Of a stretch of DNA of 64,000 bases, positions 43,955 through 53,108 are shown one piece after another. The notes under the pieces were generated by a model. That model was not told where the DNA came from, did not search any database, and saw nothing but the letters and a program-made list of their open reading frames with translations. Each line of letters begins with the position of its first letter. Within the stretch, counting starts at the first letter, position 1. A program made the translations under genes and the position numbers. This DNA comes from Pseudomonas akapageensis (GTDB lineage: Bacteria > Pseudomonadota > Gammaproteobacteria > Pseudomonadales > Pseudomonadaceae). Where the stretch lies: NCBI RefSeq assembly GCF_011355085.1, contig NZ_VXCP01000002.1, positions 248,001 to 312,000 on the forward strand. Direction: 5' to 3'.

Positions 43955-45028
43955 ATGACTGATACGCGTCGCTGGGTATGGTTGACCGTGGTGCTGGTGT
44001 TCGGCGCCCTGTTGTATTGGCTGCATCCGATTCTCTCGCCGTTTCTGATCGGGATTTTTCTGGCCTATCTGGCGGACCCGTTGGTGGATCGGCTGGAGCG
44101 GATCGGGTTGTCGCGTACCTGGGGCGTGATCGCGGTGTTCGCCCTGTTCAGCCTGATCCTGGTGATCCTGTTGCTGGTCCTGGTCCCCATGCTGGCCAAG
44201 CAGTTGGTGCGCCTGTACGAACTGGCGCCGCAAATGCTCGACTGGCTCCAGCACATTGCACTCCCTTGGGTGCAGACGCGGTTGGGACTGGTTGAAGGTT
44301 TCTGGAAGTTCGACAAGATCAAATCGGCCATCTCCGAGCATATGGGGCAGACTTCCGACATCGTCGGCGTCGTACTCAGTCAGGCCACGGCCTCGGGGCT
44401 GGCCCTGCTTGGCTGGCTGGCGAACCTGGTCTTGATCCCGGTGGTGAGCTTCTATCTGTTGCGTGACTGGGACCTGATGATGGCCAGGTTGCGCGGGCTG
44501 TTGCCGCGCCAGCGTGAAGAGCAGGTGGTGAATCTGGCCGGTGAGTGCCATGAGGTGCTCGGTGCCTTCGTGCGTGGGCAGTTGATGGTGATGGTGGCCC
44601 TTGGGGTGATCTACGCCGGCGGGCTGATGCTGGTGGGGCTGGAGCTGGGGCTGTTGATCGGCATGCTCGCCGGTCTTGCCGCCATCGTGCCTTATATGGG
44701 CTTCGTCATCGGCATCGGTGCGGCGATGATTGCCGGGTTGTTTCAGTTCGGTGGCGATCTGTATCCCTTGCTCGGTATCGCCGCGGTGTTCATGGTCGGC
44801 CAGGCACTCGAAGGTATGGTGCTGACGCCCTTGCTGGTAGGCGATCGCATCGGCCTGCATCCGGTGGCGGTGATTTTCGCCATTCTGGCCGGTGGCGAAC
44901 TGTTCGGATTTACCGGCGTATTGCTGGCTTTGCCGGTAGCGGCGGTGATCATGGTGCTGGTGCGGCACGTGCATGATCTCTATAAAGAGTCGGACATGTA
45001 CGGTGGCGAGATCGACCCGGATTTGTAA
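43955..45028 (+). CDS. AI-2E family transporter (PerM-like)
   Basis: A 357-residue inner-membrane protein of the AI-2E/PerM family. About eight helices are visible, with conserved LVDRLERIGLSRTWGV near residue 45, the VVSFYLLRDWD segment and, late, GEGLFGFTG-like GGELFGFTGVLLALPVAA. The substrate is uncertain; AI-2 export or ion transport has been claimed for relatives. The ATG at 43955 follows GGAG. Confidence 0.9.
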   Translation: MTDTRRWVWLTVVLVFGALLYWLHPILSPFLIGIFLAYLADPLVDRLERIGLSRTWGVIAVFALFSLILVILLLVLVPMLAKQLVRLYELAPQMLDWLQHIALPWVQTRLGLVEGFWKFDKIKSAISEHMGQTSDIVGVVLSQATASGLALLGWLANLVLIPVVSFYLLRDWDLMMARLRGLLPRQREEQVVNLAGECHEVLGAFVRGQLMVMVALGVIYAGGLMLVGLELGLLIGMLAGLAAIVPYMGFVIGIGAAMIAGLFQFGGDLYPLLGIAAVFMVGQALEGMVLTPLLVGDRIGLHPVAVIFAILAGGELFGFTGVLLALPVAAVIMVLVRHVHDLYKESDMYGGEIDPDL

Positions 45029-45206
45029 CCCGGGCCGGGCTTGCGCTCGCGCAATGATGTCAAATTGCTCTCAATTAAATGTGCGGTGATCGCAAACCTT
45101 TGATTTTGCTTGCGGTCTGTTGCATTGTGCGCCCGGCTTCACGGGTATAAACTTTGCTAACTTTACACAGAGGCCCCTTACGGTTCGCTTGAACTGTTCA
45201 GCCAGC

Positions 45207-45911
45207 ATGAAACCGATTCAGCTGCCCCTAGGTGTGCGTCTGCGTGATGACGCAACCTTCATCAACTATTATCCAGGCGCCAACGCCGCAGCCCTCGGCT
45301 ACGTCGAGCGACTTTGCGAAGCCGACGCCGGCTGGACGGAAAGTCTGATTTATTTGTGGGGCAAGCAGGGCGTAGGGCGCACTCACCTGTTGCAGGCTGC
45401 GTGCCTGCGCTTCGAACAAATTGGCGAGCCGGCGGTATATCTGCCTCTGGCACAGCTGATCGATCGCGGTATCGAGTTGCTCGACAACCTTGAACAGTAC
45501 GAGCTGGTCTGTCTGGACGACCTGCAGGCCGTGGCCGGCAAGCCGGATTGGGAAGAAGCCCTGTTTCATCTGTTCAATCGCCTGCGCGACAGCGGCCGTC
45601 GTTTGCTGATTGCCGCGTCCAGTTCGCCACGCGAGCTACCGATCAAGTTGCCTGACCTCAAGTCGCGGCTGACCATGGCCTTGATCTTCCAGATGCGTGC
45701 CCTGTCTGACGAAGACAAGCTGCGCGCCTTGCAGCTACGGGCTTCGCGCCGTGGCCTGCACCTGACCGATGAGGTCGGGCATTTCATTCTCACCCGTGGT
45801 ACCCGCAGCATGAGCGCCTTGTTCGACTTGCTCGAGCGCCTCGACCAGGCGTCGCTGCAAGCCCAGCGCAAGCTGACCATTCCCTTTCTCAAGGAAACCC
45901 TCGGTTGGTAG
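45207..45911 (+). CDS. hda: DnaA regulatory inactivator Hda
   Basis: A 234-residue AAA+ protein that, with the loaded sliding clamp, stimulates DnaA-ATP hydrolysis to prevent re-initiation. It starts MKPIQLPLGV; this N terminus contains the clamp-binding QLPLGV. The Walker A region is degenerate (GKQGVGRTHLL), as in E. coli Hda, and Walker B is LVCLDDLQAV. Its last bases overlap the TTG start of the sirtuin gene. Confidence 0.95.
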   Translation: MKPIQLPLGVRLRDDATFINYYPGANAAALGYVERLCEADAGWTESLIYLWGKQGVGRTHLLQAACLRFEQIGEPAVYLPLAQLIDRGIELLDNLEQYELVCLDDLQAVAGKPDWEEALFHLFNRLRDSGRRLLIAASSSPRELPIKLPDLKSRLTMALIFQMRALSDEDKLRALQLRASRRGLHLTDEVGHFILTRGTRSMSALFDLLERLDQASLQAQRKLTIPFLKETLGW

Positions 45912-46678
45912 ATCCGCGGCTGATCGTCCAGGCCGCAGCAGCGCTGCGCCGGGCCCAGCGCATTCTGATCATCACCGGTGCCGGGCTGTCCGCCGATTCC
46001 GGCTTGCCGACCTATAGAGGGCTGGGTGGGCTGTACAACGGCGTGACGGCCGAAGGCATTCCAATCGAGCAGGCCTTGTCCGGGCCCATGTTGCGCAGCA
46101 ACCCGGCCTTGTGCTGGAAATACCTGGCGCAACTGGGCACCGCTTGCCTGGGGGCTCGCCCGAATGCCGCGCATGAAGCCATTGCCCGCTTGCAACAGGC
46201 CAAGCCCGAATGTTGGGTACTGACGCAGAATATCGACGGCTACCACCGTGCAGCCGGTAGCCCGCTTCACCGCCTGATTGAAATCCACGGGCAACTGGCA
46301 CCGCTGTATTGTCAGTCCTGTGGTGCGGTCAGCGATGCCTTGCATGAACATTTGCAGGAACCACTGCCGCCACGGTGCCGGGTATGTTCGGGCATCCTGC
46401 GCCCACCGGTGGTGCTGTTTGAGGAAATGTTGCCGGAAGTCGCGCTGGATACGCTGTATGAACAGCTGGCGCTGGGCTTCGATGCGGTGCTGGTAATTGG
46501 CACCACCGCCAGCTTCCCCTATATTCTTGAGCCCGTCTTGAATGCACAGGCCAGTGGCGGCTTCACCATCGAAATCAATCCGGCGCCGACCGATTTGAGC
46601 CAGGGTGTGGATGTCTACCTCAAGGGAAGGGCCTTGGATGTTATGGGCGAACTGATAAGTCACATTTTATTCGATTGA
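45905..46678 (+). CDS. NAD-dependent protein deacetylase (sirtuin)
   Basis: A 257-residue SIR2 protein. NAD motifs GAGLSADSGLPTYRG and LTQNIDGYHRAAGS are seen, with catalytic His in EIHGQLAP and zinc ligands CQSC and CRVC. PTYRG in place of PTFRG points to the class III-like bacterial branch; substrate acyl type is not decided. TTG at 45905 overlaps the hda stop, and no better start is near. The short coupling to hda is unusual. Confidence 0.87.
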   Translation: MVDPRLIVQAAAALRRAQRILIITGAGLSADSGLPTYRGLGGLYNGVTAEGIPIEQALSGPMLRSNPALCWKYLAQLGTACLGARPNAAHEAIARLQQAKPECWVLTQNIDGYHRAAGSPLHRLIEIHGQLAPLYCQSCGAVSDALHEHLQEPLPPRCRVCSGILRPPVVLFEEMLPEVALDTLYEQLALGFDAVLVIGTTASFPYILEPVLNAQASGGFTIEINPAPTDLSQGVDVYLKGRALDVMGELISHILFD

Positions 46679-46745
46679 ATTTGCAAATGAGGATGATAGA
46701 AGGCATAGTCGCGGCTTCATAAAAATCTTTGACACGGTCGTGCCC

Positions 46746-47372
46746 ATGCTAAAGCGCTTCGCACCCCTCGTGCCCCTCGCACTCGTTACCCTGCTTTTTG
46801 GTTGCGCGGCTCATTCGCCGGTTTCGCAGCAGCAGGTTACCAACCCGGTTACCGCTCAAGTAGCGGGCAATCCTTCCTCGGTTTTGCAGGAAGAATTGAT
46901 GACCGAGAAAGAGCTGGCTGAATTCTCCAACAGCAAGCCTTACCAGCTTCCAGCCCTGGCTGACAGCATCCTCGAACGCGGCATGTCGCTGATCGGTACC
47001 CGTTACCGTATGGGCGGTACCTCGGAAGCGGGCTTCGACTGCAGCGGCTTCATCGGCTATCTGTTCCGCGAAGAAGCGGGCATGAACCTGCCGCGCTCCA
47101 CGCGTGAAATGATCAACGTGAATGCGCCGCTGGTGGCTCGCAACAACCTCAAGCCGGGTGATCTGCTGTTCTTCAGCACCAACGGTCGTGGCCGCGTCAG
47201 CCATGCCGGTATCTACCTGGGCGATGACCAGTTCATCCACTCCAGCAGCCGTCGCAGTGGCGGTGTGCGCATCGACAACCTCGGTGATCGCTACTGGAGC
47301 AAGACGTTCATCGAAGCCAAGCGCGCGCTGGCCATGGCGCCGGCCTCGGGCACGGTCATTTCCAGCAAGTAA
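46746..47372 (+). CDS. NlpC/P60 lipoprotein peptidase (first of two)
   Basis: A 208-residue murein peptidase with lipobox LLFGC at about residues 17-21. The catalytic triad is Cys in FDCSGF (near 99), His in VSHAGIYLG (near 154) and His in FIHSSS. Likely a peptidoglycan endopeptidase in the outer envelope. Start ATG at 46746; a GTG 6 bp earlier is possible. A hairpin terminator follows. Confidence 0.88.
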   Translation: MLKRFAPLVPLALVTLLFGCAAHSPVSQQQVTNPVTAQVAGNPSSVLQEELMTEKELAEFSNSKPYQLPALADSILERGMSLIGTRYRMGGTSEAGFDCSGFIGYLFREEAGMNLPRSTREMINVNAPLVARNNLKPGDLLFFSTNGRGRVSHAGIYLGDDQFIHSSSRRSGGVRIDNLGDRYWSKTFIEAKRALAMAPASGTVISSK

Positions 47373-47393
47373 ATATTCCGCAGGTGCAATTAA

Positions 47394-47435
47394 ACGGCGA
47401 CGCCGCTTGAAAAAAGCGCGTCGCCGTTGTGTTTT
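47394..47435 (+). terminator. Hairpin terminator between the two NlpC/P60 genes
   Basis: ACGGCGACGC (47394-47403) pairs with GCGTCGCCGT (47418-47427), followed by TGTGTTTTCG. The stem is strong and the T-run interrupted, so partial read-through is likely. Confidence 0.7.
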
Positions 47436-47529
47436 CGCAAACAGCAGCTAGTATTATCGGGTTAAGACCCTCTGGCCAATGGCCAGCCTCGCGGCGGAGC
47501 AAGCCGGATCAGATCAGGATGTTCTGTGT

Positions 47530-48057
47530 ATGTCGAAAATGGCACGCGTTGCCCTGGCGCTTTTCGCTGCACTGCTCGGTGCGTGCTCGAGCCATTCTCC
47601 ACAGCCTCGGGTTGTCCAGCCAACCGTGGCCCCCCAACCTTTTTTCTCGCCAATTGCCGATGACGTGCTGATTCGTGCATTGGGCCTGGTCGGCACGCCC
47701 TATCGCTGGGGCGGCAACACGCCGGACTCGGGTTTCGATTGCAGTGGCCTGATCGGTTATGTCTACCGTGATGCCGCCGGCATTGCGTTGCCGCGCACGA
47801 CCCGCGAGATGATCGTCATGGGTGCCCCGGATATCGGGCGCGAGGCCCTGCAGTCCGGTGACGTGGTGTTTTTCGCCACCAATGGCGGCTCCCAGGTCAG
47901 TCATGCCGGTATCTATGTGGGCGAAGGGCGCTTCGTCCATGCGCCCGCCACGGGCGGCACGGTGCGCCTGGATTACCTGTCCAACGCCTATTGGCAGAAA
48001 GCCTACCTCAACGCCAAGCGCGTTCTGCAGCCAACCAACCTGGCGCATAATCCCTGA
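47530..48057 (+). CDS. NlpC/P60 lipoprotein peptidase (second of two)
   Basis: A 175-residue paralogue of the upstream gene. Lipobox LLGAC near residue 16; catalytic Cys in FDCSGLIGY (near 75), His in VSHAGIYVG (near 127) and in FVHAPA. It starts MSKMARVALA at 47530; the frame is open 17 codons upstream but without a signal peptide. Its stop is 14 bp before the O-methyltransferase gene. Confidence 0.88.
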   Translation: MSKMARVALALFAALLGACSSHSPQPRVVQPTVAPQPFFSPIADDVLIRALGLVGTPYRWGGNTPDSGFDCSGLIGYVYRDAAGIALPRTTREMIVMGAPDIGREALQSGDVVFFATNGGSQVSHAGIYVGEGRFVHAPATGGTVRLDYLSNAYWQKAYLNAKRVLQPTNLAHNP

Positions 48058-48071
48058 AAAGGGAGCCTGGA

Positions 48072-48734
48072 ATGACAACAGAAACGCTCTACCTCGATGA
48101 CGCGCTGTACCACTACCTGCAACATGTCTCGCTGCGCGAAACCCCGCTGTTGCGGCAATTGCGGGACGAGACCCAGGCGCTGCCCATGGCGCGATGGCAG
48201 ATAGCGCCGGAACAGGGCCAGTTTCTGGCCTTGCTGGTGCGCTTGATGGGGGCCTCCCGGTTGATCGAGGTCGGTACCTTCACCGGCTACAGTGCCCTGT
48301 GCATGGCCCAGGCGATGCCGGATCAGGGCCAACTGATTTGCTGCGACCTTCCCGGCGATTACAACGAGACGGCCCGGCGTTACTGGCAGCAAGCGGGGGT
48401 GGCCGGCAAGATTGATCTGCGCCTGGCGCCTGCCCTGGACACGCTGGCGCAGCTGGAGCAGCAAGGGCAGGGCGGCAGTTTCGACCTGATTTTCATCGAC
48501 GCCGACAAGGCCAACTACCCGCAGTACCTGGAAAGCGCCTTGCGCCTGTTGCGCGTGGGTGGCCTGGTCCTGTTCGACAATACGCTGTGGAGTGGCCGGG
48601 TGCTCGAGGCCGAGCCCGAAAGCGCCGATACCCGGGCCATCCAGGCGCTCAACCTGGCGTTGAAGGATGACCCGCGTGTCGATCTTTCGTTATTGCCGTT
48701 GGGGGATGGGCTGACCCTGTGCCGAAAGTGCTGA
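48072..48734 (+). CDS. O-methyltransferase family 3 protein
   Basis: A 220-residue class I SAM O-methyltransferase of the catechol/caffeoyl-CoA type. SAM binding is by LIEVGTFTGYSALCMA (near residue 63), the metal Asp is in FIDADKANY (near 141), and LVLFDNTLWSG follows. The substrate is unknown. GAGCCTGGA precedes the ATG. Its last 45 bp overlap the 3' end of the convergent dehydrogenase gene. Confidence 0.9.
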   Translation: MTTETLYLDDALYHYLQHVSLRETPLLRQLRDETQALPMARWQIAPEQGQFLALLVRLMGASRLIEVGTFTGYSALCMAQAMPDQGQLICCDLPGDYNETARRYWQQAGVAGKIDLRLAPALDTLAQLEQQGQGGSFDLIFIDADKANYPQYLESALRLLRVGGLVLFDNTLWSGRVLEAEPESADTRAIQALNLALKDDPRVDLSLLPLGDGLTLCRKC

Positions 48735-50054
48735 ATTGCCCTTGGCAGCCGTTATCCGCCAGATCGTATTGCCCACGTCATCGGCCACCAACACGCCGCC
48801 CTTGTGATCGTTGACCACCCCGACCGGGCGGCCCATGGCATTGCCCTCGGCGTCGAGGAAGCCGCTCAACAAATCGATGGGCGCGCCGCTGGGCTTGCCG
48901 TCGCTGAATGGTACGAACAGCACCTTGTAGCCACTGCGGGGCTTGCGGTTCCAGGAACCATGCTGACCGATGATCGCGCCCTGGTTGAAAGGCGCGGGCA
49001 GGGCCCTGTCTTCGGCAAAGGCCAGACCCAGTGACGCGGTGTGCGGGCCGACCGCGTAATCAGGGGCGATGGCCAGGGCAATGAGCGCCGGATTCTGGGG
49101 CTCGACGCGATTGTCGATGTGATGGCCGTAATAGCTATACGGCCAGCCGTAGAAGGCGCCGTCCTTGACCGAGGTGATGTAGTCGGGGACCAGGTCGCTG
49201 CCGATTTCGTCACGTTCGTTCACGGCGGTCCAGAGTTGCCCGGTGTGCGGTTCCCAGGCCATGCCGTTGGGATTACGCAGGCCCGAGGCGAATATCCGCT
49301 GGGTGCCCTTGGCCGGGTCGACTTCCCAGATGGCGGCGCGGCCTTTTTCCTGGTCCATGCCGTTTTCGCCAACGTTGCTGTTGGAGCCGACCGTGACATA
49401 GAGCTTCTTGCCGTCCTGGCTGGCAATGACGTTTTTGGTCCAGTGGTGATTCAGAGTGCCGCCAGGCAGGTCGACCACCTTGCTGCCCGGTCCCTTGATC
49501 GAGGTGGCGCCGCTTTCATAGTGAAAGCGCAGCAATTTATCGGTATCGGCGACATACAAATCGTTGCCGACCAGGGTCATGCCAAAGGGCGAGTTCAGGT
49601 TTTCGATGAAGGTGCTGCGGGTTTCCGCAACGCCGTCATGGTTCTGGTCGCGCAACAGCGTGATCCGGTTGGGGCTTGGGACCCCGGCACCGGCTTTTTT
49701 CATGGCCATGCCCATGACCCAACCCCTGATGCCCTTGCCATCGTCCGGCTTGGGCGGGGCGTTGGTTTCCGCCACCAGCACGTCGCCGTTGGGCAGCACG
49801 TAGAGCCAGCGGGGGTGATCGAGCCGGTCGGCGAAGGCGGCCACTTGGGTGCCCGGGGCGGCAACCGGCTTGGCGCCCTGTGGCCAGCCGATGGCCGGGG
49901 CGACGTTCACTGTGGGGATCAGGGTCTTGTTCGGCTTCGGCAATGTGGGCGCAGGACCGGAGCCGTCGGCGACCTGCAGCCTGGCAGTCTCGCCACTGCA
50001 AGCGGCAAGACCGCTGGCCAATACGATCAACAGGGCAAGCTTGGTTCTTTGCAC
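48690..50054 (-). CDS. PQQ-dependent sugar/sorbosone dehydrogenase-like lipoprotein
   Basis: A 454-residue exported beta-propeller. A lipobox-like LASGLAAC lies near residue 19. The body has GDH/sorbosone family segments: HPRWLYVLPNGDVLVAETN, HHWTKNVIAS, GLRNPNGMAWEP and GSWNRKPRSGY. It likely oxidises a sugar or aldose with PQQ in the periplasm; the substrate is not known. Start GTG at 50054 after GGGAGA. The stop lies inside the convergent O-methyltransferase gene. Confidence 0.86.
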   Translation of the reverse strand: MQRTKLALLIVLASGLAACSGETARLQVADGSGPAPTLPKPNKTLIPTVNVAPAIGWPQGAKPVAAPGTQVAAFADRLDHPRWLYVLPNGDVLVAETNAPPKPDDGKGIRGWVMGMAMKKAGAGVPSPNRITLLRDQNHDGVAETRSTFIENLNSPFGMTLVGNDLYVADTDKLLRFHYESGATSIKGPGSKVVDLPGGTLNHHWTKNVIASQDGKKLYVTVGSNSNVGENGMDQEKGRAAIWEVDPAKGTQRIFASGLRNPNGMAWEPHTGQLWTAVNERDEIGSDLVPDYITSVKDGAFYGWPYSYYGHHIDNRVEPQNPALIALAIAPDYAVGPHTASLGLAFAEDRALPAPFNQGAIIGQHGSWNRKPRSGYKVLFVPFSDGKPSGAPIDLLSGFLDAEGNAMGRPVGVVNDHKGGVLVADDVGNTIWRITAAKGNSALSAQGQPIPQRQ

Positions 50055-50185
50055 GATGATTCTCCCACCAAGGAAAAATACCTCTTAAGGATAGAGGTGG
50101 CGCTGCATCCAAGGTTCAATGGTCGAGATGACATGGGCTTTAATTGACGCTCCACCCCCAACCCTCTAACCTTCGCGACTTGTTC

Positions 50186-50382
50186 CAGGTGCTCTGCAAC
50201 CTTACGGGTTGCCGGAGTGAAACAGGGAAGCCGGTGGGCGTGCATGGCGCGCGATTCCGGCGCTGCCCCCGCAACGGTAGATGAGTCAGGGTCGCGCAGT
50301 GGCCACTGGACCGGTTCCGGTCCGGGAAGGCGTGCGACCTGGGGATTGATGCCCCGCTCATGAGCCCGGAGACCGGCCTGAA
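50186..50382 (+). ncRNA. Adenosylcobalamin riboswitch
   Basis: The conserved core is complete: AGGTGC at the 5' end, GGAAGCCGGT, TTCCGGCGCTGCCCCCGCAA followed by CGGTA, GCCACTG (50302-50308), GGGAAGG, and the B12-box GAGCCCGGAGACCGGCC (50362-50378). It senses AdoCbl and lowers expression of the following cob operon. A ~175-bp stretch (50383-50557) lies between it and cobO; I saw no gene or T-run terminator there, so it may control translation or termination by another route. Confidence 0.95.
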
Positions 50383-50557
50383 ACACCCCACAGCAATGCG
50401 CAGCGAATCCTGCGTCTGCTTTGATCAATTCATCTGTCGCGCGGGTGAGAGCGGCATTGACGATTTTCAGCCATGAACCAGCCCTGGCCCATGCCGGCGG
50501 CTGCCTGTCGTGGCGCTTCGTCGATGCTGCCCATTTGCGCGTTAGCGGAGAGCTGCG

Positions 50558-51169
50558 ATGACTGAGTCCACCGAACGTGACGAGCGCCATGTGGCGCGCA
50601 TGCTGCGCAAAAAAGCCGTGATCGACGAACGCATTGCCAATGCGCCGAACGAGTGTGGGCTGCTGCTGGTATTGACCGGCAATGGCAAGGGCAAGAGCAG
50701 TTCGGCGTTCGGCATGCTCGCCCGGGCCATGGGCCATGGCATGCAATGCGGCGTGGTGCAGTTCATCAAGGGGCGCAATAGCACCGGTGAAGAACTGTTC
50801 TTCCGACGTTTCCCTGAGCAGGTCCGCTTCCACGTGATGGGCGAAGGCTTTACCTGGGAAACCCAGGACCGCCAGCGCGACATCGCCGCTGCCGAAGCGG
50901 CCTGGGTCGTGGCCCGGGAGCTACTGAGCGACCCGTCGATCGGTCTGGTGGTGCTCGATGAACTCAACATTGCCCTCAAGCACGGCTATCTCGATCTGGA
51001 TCAGGTGCTCAACGACCTGCAGGCCCGCCCGTTGATGCAGCACGTGCTGGTGACCGGTCGCGGCGCCAAGCCCGAGTTGATCGAACTGGCCGACACGGTG
51101 ACCGAGATGGGTATGCTCAAGCATGCCTTCCAGGCCGGTATCAAGGCCCAGAAAGGCATCGAACTATGA
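50558..51169 (+). CDS. cobO: Cob(I)yrinic acid a,c-diamide adenosyltransferase
   Basis: A 203-residue BtuR/CobA-type enzyme that attaches the adenosyl group to cobalt. Its P-loop is GNGKGKSSSAFG near residue 41, and the catalytic core shows VQFIKGRN and VVLDELNIAL. The ATG has GGAGAG upstream. It is the first gene after the riboswitch, and its stop overlaps cobB by 4 bp (ATGA). Confidence 0.95.
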   Translation: MTESTERDERHVARMLRKKAVIDERIANAPNECGLLLVLTGNGKGKSSSAFGMLARAMGHGMQCGVVQFIKGRNSTGEELFFRRFPEQVRFHVMGEGFTWETQDRQRDIAAAEAAWVVARELLSDPSIGLVVLDELNIALKHGYLDLDQVLNDLQARPLMQHVLVTGRGAKPELIELADTVTEMGMLKHAFQAGIKAQKGIEL

Positions 51170-52461
51170 CCGATGCGCGTCGTTGCCCGGCGGTGTTGAT
51201 CGCCGCGCCGGCTTCCGGCCAGGGCAAGACCACCGTGACCGCTGCACTGGCCCGCCTGCACCGTAATCAAGGGCGCAAGGTGCGGGTCTTCAAGTGCGGG
51301 CCGGACTTTCTCGACCCGATGATCCTCGAACGCGCCAGCGGTGCGCCGGTGTATCAGTTGGACCTGTGGATGGTCGGTGCCGATGAGAGTCGTCGCCTGC
51401 TATGGGAAGCGGCAGCCGAAGCCGACCTGATTCTGATCGAAGGGGTCATGGGGCTGTTCGATGGCACGCCGTCGAGCGCGGACCTGGCGCGGCACTTTGG
51501 CGTACCGGTGCTGGCCGTCATTGACGGTACGGCCATGGCCCAGACCTTCGGTGCGCTGGCCCTGGGGTTGGCGCGCTATCAGCCGGACCTGCCGTTCGCC
51601 GGTGTACTGGCCAACCGGGTCGGCACCTTGCGTCATGCGCAACTGCTTGAAGGCAGCCTGACCGAAGGCTTGCGCTGGTATGGCGGCTTGTCCCGGGAAA
51701 CCGGCATCGAGTTGCCGAGCCGGCATCTTGGGCTGGTCCAGGCCAGTGAACTCAACGACCTGGATGTACGCCTGGATGCCGCCGCCGCTGCCTTGGCCGA
51801 AAGCTGCGATGCAGCCTTGCCGCCGCCGGTCGAGTTCGCTGCACCCGTGCCGGCAGGCGTCGAGCCATTGCTGGCAGGCGTGCGTATCGCCGTGGCGCGG
51901 GACGAGGCGTTTGCCTTCATTTATGGCGCGAACCTGGACCTGTTGCGGGCCATGGGCGCGCAGTTGGTGTTCTTCTCGCCGGTGCATGATCGAGCGCTGC
52001 CCGACGCCGACAGCCTGTATCTTCCGGGCGGCTACCCGGAACTGCATCACCTGACGCTTGCGGCCAATGCTTCGATGCTCGCCGATATTCGCGCTCATCA
52101 CGCAGCGGGCAAGCCGTTGCTGGCCGAATGCGGCGGTATGCTCTACCTGCTCGATGCCCTCACCGACGTGCAGGGCCAGCGCGCCGAGTTGCTCGGCCTG
52201 CTGCAGGGCGAAGCGGTCATGCAAAAGCGCCTGGCGGCCCTGGCCCTGCAGGCGGTCGGACTGCCGGAAGGGAACCTGCGCGGGCACACCTACCACCATT
52301 CCCTGACCACGACCGAGCTGGCACCCATTGCCCGGGGCCAAAGCCCTAACGGTGGGCGTGGCGCCGAGGCGGTTTATCGCCAGGGACGCATGACCGCGTC
52401 CTACGTGCATTTCTATTTCCCCTCCAACCCCCAGGCGGTGGCGGCGCTGTTCAAACCATGA
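51166..52461 (+). CDS. cobB: Cobyrinic acid a,c-diamide synthase
   Basis: A 431-residue glutamine-dependent amidotransferase adding amides to the a and c side chains. The N-terminal synthetase P-loop is APASGQGKTTVTAAL near residue 11. The C-terminal glutaminase has its nucleophilic Cys in ECGGMLYLLD (near 325), and the final His in SYVHFYF. Overlaps both neighbours by 4 bp. Confidence 0.95.
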   Translation: MTDARRCPAVLIAAPASGQGKTTVTAALARLHRNQGRKVRVFKCGPDFLDPMILERASGAPVYQLDLWMVGADESRRLLWEAAAEADLILIEGVMGLFDGTPSSADLARHFGVPVLAVIDGTAMAQTFGALALGLARYQPDLPFAGVLANRVGTLRHAQLLEGSLTEGLRWYGGLSRETGIELPSRHLGLVQASELNDLDVRLDAAAAALAESCDAALPPPVEFAAPVPAGVEPLLAGVRIAVARDEAFAFIYGANLDLLRAMGAQLVFFSPVHDRALPDADSLYLPGGYPELHHLTLAANASMLADIRAHHAAGKPLLAECGGMLYLLDALTDVQGQRAELLGLLQGEAVMQKRLAALALQAVGLPEGNLRGHTYHHSLTTTELAPIARGQSPNGGRGAEAVYRQGRMTASYVHFYFPSNPQAVAALFKP

Positions 52462-53108
52462 GCGATCAGGCCTTCAGCGAGGATGAGCGAGCAGCGGTCT
52501 ACCGTGCGATCGCCGAACGGCGCGACATGCGTCACTTCACCGGCGGCACGGTAGCCCCCGAACTGCTGGCGAAATTGCTCGCCGCGGCCCATCAGGCGCC
52601 CAGCGTTGGCCTGATGCAGCCCTGGCGCTTCATTCGCGTCAGCGATCGCGCCCTGCGCCAGCGCATCCAGGCGCTGGTCGAGGAGGAGCGGGTGCGTACG
52701 GCCGATGCGTTGGGCGAGCGCTCCGACGAGTTCATGAAACTCAAGGTCGAAGGCATCAACGACTGCGCCGAAGTGCTGGTTGCCGCACTTGGCGACGACC
52801 GCGAGCGGCATATCTTCGGTCGCCGGACCTTGCCGGAAATGGATATGGCGTCCTTGTCCTGCGCCATTCAGAATCTGTGGCTGGCGGCGCGTGCCGAGGG
52901 CATGGGCATGGGCTGGGTCTCGTTGTTCGAGCCAAAGGCTATGGCCGAACTGCTCGGCCTGCCGGCAGGTGCCAAGCCGCTGGCGATCCTTTGCCTGGGC
53001 CCGGTAGAAAAGTTTTATCCGGCGCCCATGCTGGCGCTCGAAGGCTGGGCCGAGCCCAGGCCGTTATCCGACCTGCTGTATGAAAACCATTGGGGAGTGA
53101 AACCATGA
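52458..53108 (+). CDS. bluB: 5,6-dimethylbenzimidazole synthase BluB
   Basis: A 216-residue nitroreductase-fold flavoenzyme that fragments FMNH2 with oxygen to make the lower ligand of B12. Seen: RRDMRHF near residue 20, [13 protein letters not shown] near 48, and [12 protein letters not shown]. Its presence, with CobT, shows the organism makes DMB aerobically. The frame overlaps cobB and cobD (ATGA on both sides). Confidence 0.93.
   Translation: MSDQAFSEDERAAVYRAIAERRDMRHFTGGTVAPELLAKLLAAAHQAPSVGLMQPWRFIRVSDRALRQRIQALVEEERVRTADALGERSDEFMKLKVEGINDCAEVLVAALGDDRERHIFGRRTLPEMDMASLSCAIQNLWLAARAEGMGMGWVSLFEPKAMAELLGLPAGAKPLAILCLGPVEKFYPAPMLALEGWAEPRPLSDLLYENHWGVKP

Noticed and set aside
50473..50565. 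30-codon open frame between the riboswitch and cobO, overlapping the cobO start
   Set aside because: It has no ribosome site and an unremarkable composition; a leader peptide cannot be supported from this sequence alone.
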